A DNA stretch of 54,065 nucleotides, taken from NCBI GenBank assembly GCA_002167775.1, contig NHBV01000026.1, positions 10,086 to 64,150 on the forward strand, written 5' to 3'. The notes under the pieces were generated by a model. The model ran no database searches. It saw only the letters and a program-made list of their open reading frames with translations, and had not been told where the DNA came from. The position numbers were made by a program, and so were the translations under genes. How positions within the stretch are numbered: the first letter of the stretch is position 1; every line of letters begins with the position of its first letter. Positions 48,800 through 54,065 of the stretch are shown piece after piece. This DNA is from Crocinitomicaceae bacterium TMED16 (GTDB lineage Bacteria; Bacteroidota; Bacteroidia; Flavobacteriales_D; Crocinitomicaceae).

Positions 48800-51713
48800 A
48801 TGCGTGGTATTTTTCCTTTTTCTGCGGTATGGAGATCGTAAATATGTTTTTTTCTGGAGCAGAGTCGATTTCCAGCTCGCCTTTTATTTCAGCAACGATT
48901 TTTCGTACAATTTTAAGGTTTAGATTTAGTTTTCTGTCCTTATTTTCGTCATTTCCGCCAATATTTTGAATGTCGTCAACAATATATTTTTCGATTTGTG
49001 GACCATTAAAGGCGTAACGAACAATGTCTTGGCCATTCTCTGACGAGTAGTCAAAGTTTATGATTCTTTCATCATTATCTGTATTGAAGTTATTGCATGC
49101 CATCATAAACATATTTTTCCAAAGCTGATGTAATTTTGATTCTACGGCTTTAATTTCTGCATTCTCTGGAATATTGATTGAAATTTGAGCATTGTCCATT
49201 TTATATTTATACACTGCAAGAATGGATTGTATGTTCTCGGCTAGCTTTACAGCTACTTTTTCATTCTTATCTTCTTTTTTCGCGAGCTTTGTGAGCTCCT
49301 TAACGACATCTGTTGCGCGTGAGCTTGTCTTCGAAATAGTTTCTGAAAAGGACATTGATTGTTGTATTCTTTTGATTAGGTCCAGCAACTGAATTGGATA
49401 CTCATGTTGCAGGACGTAATCCATCTCCTTTGATTTATACATAGGAAAACTAGATTCAACAAATTTCGTGGCAATCGTATCGATTGAATTGTTGGAATAG
49501 GATTTTGATTCAAGAAGTAATTTGAATTCAAGTGCTCTTTTTCGTTTTTCTCTTCCATTAATGAACTGCTCCATTTCATTTGACTTTGCAAATTTAAGTG
49601 CGAATTCAAAATCTTCATGGCTTAAGGAGCCATTTAATTTAATTTCCAGTATATCTCTGATAATATCTTTCATGGCCGTAGCACCCGAATTTATTATACC
49701 AAAGGGAGTGTTTAGCTCATGGGAAATGGCATTGGCCATATCTGCTAGTAGAGATTCCTTTTCTTGTTCATGATACTTATGGGTTAGCTCATTGATTTGC
49801 TTAGATTTCAAGAAAACTTCGTCTTCCAATTTCTGATTCATTTCATAGAGCTGTTTTTGAAGAATTTCTTTTTGTTTTTGCTCTTGTATTTTATCGAGAC
49901 GGCTGGCAAGTAAAGATGATATAGAGGTCAGAACCTTAATGTGCGATTCGTTAAAAAAGTGTGCTTCGACATGTTCTAAACGAATATATCCCACAAGCAA
50001 ACTGGATATGCGCAGAGGTACCGTCAGCTTTGACTTCATGATCTCTCTATTATAATTGTGGTCATCCTGCAAGATATATTTTGCATCTCCGATACTTTGA
50101 ATGAATCCTTCTGCGATGCTCTTATTTTTAAAATTTGTGATTTCAAAGACACCATCATTTTCATTCTCAAACACATGGATACCGCATTTCGAAACCTCAA
50201 AGTCTCTAATGATATGGTTGCTTATGGTGTTTAGCAGACTATAGTAATCCGTTTCGTCATGAATGGTCTGGGACAGAAGGTTTATGGTTGTTTGGGTTTT
50301 TAGATCTCTTGCTTTTCTTTCTTCGGATTCTATTTTCGCTGTAACATTACTAATGAAAGCGACACCTTGACTGTTTCCATTGGTATTAATCTTTGTGAAA
50401 GCTACTTCAAAAAATAAGTTATTTTCAATCGACCTCATTCTATGCCGTTTGTTGTTAAGGTCGTTGTGTCCGTCCTTATATAATTTTTTGATAAACGTTT
50501 CCAAGTCCTTGTCCGCAAGAAACATGAGTATATCACAAATGTTTGTAGGTTTAGCGCTACTTTCAAGGTTAAAATACTTAAGGGACTTTCGATTGTAATC
50601 CAAGACCTCACCGTCCCAATTGAAAAACAAGATAGCGTCAATTGCATTTTCAATGACAAGTCTTGTGTTCTGTTCTTTTAGCTGAAGATCACTAAGCGTT
50701 TTTTCAAGTTCCTGCGTCCTTTGACTCACAATTGTTTCTAATTGCGATATTTCCATACGAAGCTCGATGCTTTCATATTCCTGTGTGTATTTTTGCTCAT
50801 TGAGCTTTGCTTCGATTTCTTTATGTCGCTTAAATGCATAAAGCGCATTTTTAAGGTTCCCATCAACTTCGCTCAGTTCTCCATAATGCTTATATACTTC
50901 AGCTTCAATATCCATTGATACTTTTAGAAGCGCTGGAGAGGTAAGTCCACTATTTTCTTTAAAATCTATTTCTTTTGATGCGTTATGTACAGTGTCTATT
51001 TCATCTATTGCCATTCTTATAACTTCAATTGCTTTGAGATTGCGATTCATTTTATGTAAGCACCTTGAAATAAATAGAATATTGGTAACCTCGATACCTT
51101 TCGAATTATTAAGTATTGCGTTCTTTTTGCTTTGCTCGAATTGAAGTATGGCCTCGTCATATTGTTTATTGTAATAATAAACTTCTCCAAGATTACATGT
51201 TACAACCGAGTGCATAAAACAATCATCAATATTCAACAGCGAAAGACATTCTTTAAAAAATGAAATGGCTTCCTGATATTTTTCGAGCTTTGTATAGCAG
51301 TCTCCCGTATTATTTAATGTTCGAAGAATCCAATCCTCTTCATTTAACAGGCGACTTATCGCCAAACATTTTTGATTTACCTCAAGACGCTCCTCTTGTT
51401 TGCCCAGGTGATCGAGTATAAATCCAAGCGTATGATAGACATGAGCAAGGTTTTTTTGATCCCCATTTGCTTCGAGTACTTTAATGGCTTTTGTGGCATA
51501 TTGGTATCCTTCAGGGATTAATCCGAGAAGCTGGCTCGCAAAAGCGAGATTTCTCAGTGATTCACCTATACCTTGCCCGTATTCAATATCTTCTACTTTT
51601 TTCAGTAGCTCTATTGATTTATGGAATCCTACTTTTGGGTTGGTTTTACATATAGAAAGGTATTCAGCATTCTTCTCATCAATTTCACTTTGGACCTTAT
51701 TTCCCTTGATCAT
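48798..51713 (-). CDS. TPR-PAS-GAF sensor histidine-kinase-like protein with degenerate ATP site
   Basis: A 971-residue cytoplasmic sensor-like protein. Domain order: TPR repeats (about 10-300; GYQYATKAIKVLEANGDQKNLAHVYHTLG, YQEAISFFKECLSLL), a coiled coil (about 310-345), PAS (about 345-465; AIDAILFFNWDGEVLDYNRKSLKYF), GAF (about 480-610), a second coiled coil and a histidine-kinase dimerisation domain with intact H-box (ISHELNTPFG, His665). The ATPase region is poor: the N-box reads WKNMFMMACNN with Met where the Mg-binding Asn should be, the G1 box DxGxG is replaced by FNGPQI, and the G2 glycines are lost (LNLNLKIV). No response regulator is adjacent and no membrane segment is present. Confidence 0.88.
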   Translation of the reverse strand: MIKGNKVQSEIDEKNAEYLSICKTNPKVGFHKSIELLKKVEDIEYGQGIGESLRNLAFASQLLGLIPEGYQYATKAIKVLEANGDQKNLAHVYHTLGFILDHLGKQEERLEVNQKCLAISRLLNEEDWILRTLNNTGDCYTKLEKYQEAISFFKECLSLLNIDDCFMHSVVTCNLGEVYYYNKQYDEAILQFEQSKKNAILNNSKGIEVTNILFISRCLHKMNRNLKAIEVIRMAIDEIDTVHNASKEIDFKENSGLTSPALLKVSMDIEAEVYKHYGELSEVDGNLKNALYAFKRHKEIEAKLNEQKYTQEYESIELRMEISQLETIVSQRTQELEKTLSDLQLKEQNTRLVIENAIDAILFFNWDGEVLDYNRKSLKYFNLESSAKPTNICDILMFLADKDLETFIKKLYKDGHNDLNNKRHRMRSIENNLFFEVAFTKINTNGNSQGVAFISNVTAKIESEERKARDLKTQTTINLLSQTIHDETDYYSLLNTISNHIIRDFEVSKCGIHVFENENDGVFEITNFKNKSIAEGFIQSIGDAKYILQDDHNYNREIMKSKLTVPLRISSLLVGYIRLEHVEAHFFNESHIKVLTSISSLLASRLDKIQEQKQKEILQKQLYEMNQKLEDEVFLKSKQINELTHKYHEQEKESLLADMANAISHELNTPFGIINSGATAMKDIIRDILEIKLNGSLSHEDFEFALKFAKSNEMEQFINGREKRKRALEFKLLLESKSYSNNSIDTIATKFVESSFPMYKSKEMDYVLQHEYPIQLLDLIKRIQQSMSFSETISKTSSRATDVVKELTKLAKKEDKNEKVAVKLAENIQSILAVYKYKMDNAQISINIPENAEIKAVESKLHQLWKNMFMMACNNFNTDNDERIINFDYSSENGQDIVRYAFNGPQIEKYIVDDIQNIGGNDENKDRKLNLNLKIVRKIVAEIKGELEIDSAPEKNIFTISIPQKKEKYHA

Positions 51714-51837
51714 CTTATTGAAATTTAGTATTTCTCAGCTCAAATGAAAAGGAATAGAGGATTGTATTTCTACTTTCAAGGTGAAGTTCAGGCCCATGTA
51801 TGTAAATAGGGTTTCCCAGTTTTGGAGTGGTCATCAT

Positions 51838-51881
51838 TTAATAAGAGCTATAGTTTAGTGCTATAAATTTATTCTTATTAA
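51838..51881. other. extended imperfect hairpin between the sensor gene and glyA
   Basis: TTAATAAGA (51838-51846) pairs with TCTTATTAA (51873-51881), and within it TATAG (51849-51853) pairs with CTATA (51861-51865). It is AT-rich and lies about 85 bases past the glyA stop and 125 bases upstream of the sensor gene. The rest of the 253-base gap (51714-51966) shows no gene or promoter that I can support. Confidence 0.4.
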
Positions 51882-51966
51882 GAGACTTGTGACAGTCCTC
51901 AAGTAAAAGTTATGAATACACAAATGTTGATACGCGCTAAGCTTGAAGGGTTTATACTTCAGTCTA

Positions 51967-53238
51967 TTACCACTTAAACAAAGGCATATCCGACATTAGA
52001 TTCGAGGTTTCAACTTTAGCTTCAGCTAATATTTTTTCATCACCACCTGACATTAATGCTTTATCAATAATATTGACAATTTTTGGTATGTCAGATTGTG
52101 TAATCCCTCTGGTCGTTATAGCAGAAGTCCCTATTCTAATTCCCGAGGTCACAAAAGGAGACTCTGAATCAAATGGAACCATATTTTTATTCACGGTGAT
52201 TTCGGCCCTTCCAAGCAATTCTTCTGCATCTTTACCGGTGATTCCCTTCGACCGTAAATCAATAAGCATACAGTGATTGTCTGTTCCTCCGGATACAATA
52301 TGATAACCCTTATCTATGAAAATTTCCGACATTAGTTTCGCATTGGCTTTAACCCGTGTCATGTACGCTTTGAATTCAGGCTTCATTGCTTCGCCAAAAG
52401 CAACAGCTTTCGCTCCAATTACATGTTCCAATGGTCCGCCCTGAGTCCCTGGAAATACCGCTGCATCTAATAGAGCACCCATTGACTTGAGATTTCCATT
52501 TTTCCATTTGAGTCCAAAAGGGTTCTTAATATTTTCGCGCATCATGATAATACCTCCTCTCGGCCCACGAAGGGTTTTATGCGTTGTAGAGGTAACGATA
52601 TGACAATAATCGAGTGGGTCGTTCAAAAGCTTAGTAGCGATCATCGCTGATGGATGAGATATGTCAGCAAGAATCAAGGCGCCAACTTCATCGGCCACTT
52701 TTCTAATTCTGGCATAGTCCCAATCTCTAGAATAAGCAGAAGCACCACATATAATAAGTTTGGGCCTTTCCTTTTTCGCTGTTTCCTCTAAAGAATCATA
52801 GTCGATTAGTCCAGATTCTTTATCTACACCATAAAAATAGGGGTCATATAATTTACCTGAAAAATTAACCTTCGAACCATGTGTTAGATGCCCTCCATGG
52901 GATAAGTCAAAACCAAGAATTTTATCTCCTGGATTGAGGCACGCTAAAAAAACAGCCGCATTTGCCTGTGCGCCAGAGTGGGGTTGGACATTGGCCCATG
53001 ACGCATTAAATAGCTCACACAAGCGATCGATTGCCAATTGTTCAATTTTATCTACAACTTCACAACCTCCATAATATCGCTTTCCTGGAAGTCCTTCTGC
53101 GTATTTATTGGTTAGAATGCTACCCATTGCAGAAATCACCTCCTGGCTAGCATAGTTTTCTGAAGCGATAAGCTCCAGTCCATTTGTTTGTCTCGTTTTC
53201 TCCTCGTCGATTAACGAGAAAAGCAATTCATCTCTCAA
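51967..53238 (-). CDS. glyA: serine hydroxymethyltransferase
   Basis: PLP enzyme that converts serine and tetrahydrofolate to glycine and methylene-tetrahydrofolate, the main source of one-carbon units. The 423-residue protein has the GlyA hallmarks [56 protein letters not shown], the PLP lysine in [14 protein letters not shown] and the C-terminal [15 protein letters not shown]. Length is normal. Its ATG overlaps the stop of the upstream sugar epimerase gene by four bases (ATGA), an unusual coupling for a housekeeping enzyme. Confidence 0.95.
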   Translation of the reverse strand: MRDELLFSLIDEEKTRQTNGLELIASENYASQEVISAMGSILTNKYAEGLPGKRYYGGCEVVDKIEQLAIDRLCELFNASWANVQPHSGAQANAAVFLACLNPGDKILGFDLSHGGHLTHGSKVNFSGKLYDPYFYGVDKESGLIDYDSLEETAKKERPKLIICGASAYSRDWDYARIRKVADEVGALILADISHPSAMIATKLLNDPLDYCHIVTSTTHKTLRGPRGGIIMMRENIKNPFGLKWKNGNLKSMGALLDAAVFPGTQGGPLEHVIGAKAVAFGEAMKPEFKAYMTRVKANAKLMSEIFIDKGYHIVSGGTDNHCMLIDLRSKGITGKDAEELLGRAEITVNKNMVPFDSESPFVTSGIRIGTSAITTRGITQSDIPKIVNIIDKALMSGGDEKILAEAKVETSNLMSDMPLFKW

Positions 53239-54065
53239 TTCTTTACAGCTTTTGGGTAATTGATTTCATAGATTTTCTGTAATCCCTCTCTCAGTTCAGT
53301 ATCTGGTTTGTATTTGGTCAGCTTGTAAAGTTTTTCAGAGCTTCCAACCCGTCTCTCAACCTCGTAGTCGTACCTTTTCTTTGGGGCATCCAAATAGGTG
53401 ATCTTGGACGTTGCCTTTGTAATGCTTTTAATTTCACTCGCTAATTCAGTAATACACCATTCGGATTCGTTAGCTATGTTCACGATGTGAGAGCCTTTAA
53501 TTCCAATCAGCTTATAGCAGGCCTCAATAGTATCCTCTATATATGTGAAATCGCGCGTCTGTTCACCGCTTCCGAATACCGTGATATCTTCTCCTTCCTC
53601 ACATTGTTCAAAAAATCTAGGAACAACCATTCTGTTGTCTTGATTCCATCCATAAACATTAAAGAACCTTATTGAAATTACATTAATACCTCTTTCCTCA
53701 TGATGTGAAGCGAGGTAAATTTCGTTATACCTCTTTGCCATTGCGTATGACGTTCTTGGGTCAACAAGAACTTCTTCTGTTAGCGCATTTTTTACAATTG
53801 CCGAATGACTATAAATGCCACTAGTCGATGCGTACAATATGTATTTGACATTATTGGTTTCTGAGGCCTCAACTACGTTTCTCGTTCCCACAACTTCAAC
53901 ATCCATGGTTTCTACTGGATTGTCGGCAACAATATCTACTCCCAAAACAGCTGCTAAATGGAAAATGACATCACATCCTCTCGATGCCTCAAGTACGAGC
54001 TGTCTGCTTCGCACGTCACCTTTGAAAAATTTTACTTTCGCAAAAGTGTCTTTGTCTAACTTGTT
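53235..54065 (-). CDS. NAD-dependent nucleotide-sugar epimerase/dehydratase, N-terminus cut by window edge
   Basis: Extended short-chain dehydrogenase acting on a nucleotide sugar. Visible are [13 protein letters not shown] (after the missing Rossmann GxxGxxG), [12 protein letters not shown], the catalytic YxxxK in [38 protein letters not shown] and [14 protein letters not shown], all typical of UDP-glucose 4-epimerase-like enzymes. The frame is open through base 54065 (codons for [17 protein letters not shown] precede the GTG at 54012-54014), so that GTG is not the start. It is coupled to glyA by a four-base overlap. It may be the edge of a polysaccharide locus, which is inference. Confidence 0.88.
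   Translation of the reverse strand, partial: NKLDKDTFAKVKFFKGDVRSRQLVLEASRGCDVIFHLAAVLGVDIVADNPVETMDVEVVGTRNVVEASETNNVKYILYASTSGIYSHSAIVKNALTEEVLVDPRTSYAMAKRYNEIYLASHHEERGINVISIRFFNVYGWNQDNRMVVPRFFEQCEEGEDITVFGSGEQTRDFTYIEDTIEACYKLIGIKGSHIVNIANESEWCITELASEIKSITKATSKITYLDAPKKRYDYEVERRVGSSEKLYKLTKYKPDTELREGLQKIYEINYPKAVKN

Noticed and set aside
51912-51977. Short plus-strand ORF (MNTQMLIRAKLEGF...) in the gap before glyA
   Set aside because: Only 21 codons, overlaps the glyA stop and has no promoter box.
1-54065. tRNA, rRNA, CRISPR array, insertion sequence, prophage
   Set aside because: No cloverleaf with CCA-type ends, regular spaced repeats, transposase or phage gene could be found; all gaps are below 300 bases.

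Overview
This window looks like chromosomal core DNA from a member of the Bacteroidota, most likely Flavobacteriales (Cryomorphaceae/Crocinitomicaceae-like). The taxonomic call is inference from gene content and promoter style. The evidence is: three type IX secretion (T9SS) cargo proteins with type A or type B C-terminal sorting domains, a PorP/SprF-type protein, DUF819 and SpmA-SpmB-type membrane proteins, lipoproteins with short lipoboxes, very few purine-rich ribosome-binding sites, and many copies of the Bacteroidota -7 promoter box TAnnTTTG. I see no phage, insertion sequence, CRISPR array, tRNA or rRNA. Coding density is very high and no gap exceeds 300 bases.

Layout, left to right. 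1-4.5 kb: trpS (cut by the left edge), plsC, gatC, trmB, a lipoprotein and a conserved hypothetical. 4.5-7.7 kb: two transporters (DUF819 and POT peptide family). 7.9-9.9 kb: a secreted Omp28-like T9SS cargo. 10-15 kb: purK divergent from an hpt-adk-obgE-PAP2-fluC run with overlapping stops and starts, then a SIMPL protein. 15-20.6 kb: an ACMSD-like amidohydrolase, an acyl-CoA dehydrogenase with a 20-bp palindrome over its promoter, a GNAT acetyltransferase and a secreted subtilisin. 20.8-26.4 kb: a nucleoside-recognition-domain membrane protein, two hypotheticals (one made of exact 25-residue repeats), a NYN nuclease-like protein and a PLP enzyme. 26.5-31.7 kb: a PorP/SprF-OmpA fusion directly downstream of a 1249-residue type B T9SS cargo. 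31.7-36.1 kb: pdhC, pdhA, lgt, trhO.

36.2-43.3 kb is the most unusual part. It is a leftward run of eight tightly packed genes immediately downstream of the SRP RNA gene (ffs): lipoprotein, a ribulose-phosphate 3-epimerase fused to a CBS pair, a DAHP synthase, a KdsC-like phosphatase with an extra N-terminal domain, a saccharopine/alanine-dehydrogenase-like protein, an MFS transporter, dapD and a second lipoprotein. The epimerase-CBS / PEP-aldolase / HAD phosphatase trio copies the logic of the Kdo pathway (isomerase-CBS KdsD / KdsA / KdsC) but with different enzymes. It is my main candidate for an undescribed system.

43.3-54 kb: a hypothetical and a rhodanese-like protein expressed divergently, a DPP-IV-like peptidase with an MscS channel, the rpsF-rpsR-rplI operon, a large TPR-PAS-GAF histidine-kinase-like protein whose ATP site looks dead, glyA, and a sugar-nucleotide epimerase cut by the right edge. 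A recurrent theme is a TAnnTTTG box only 3-4 bases before the start codon, which predicts leaderless transcripts for at least six genes.
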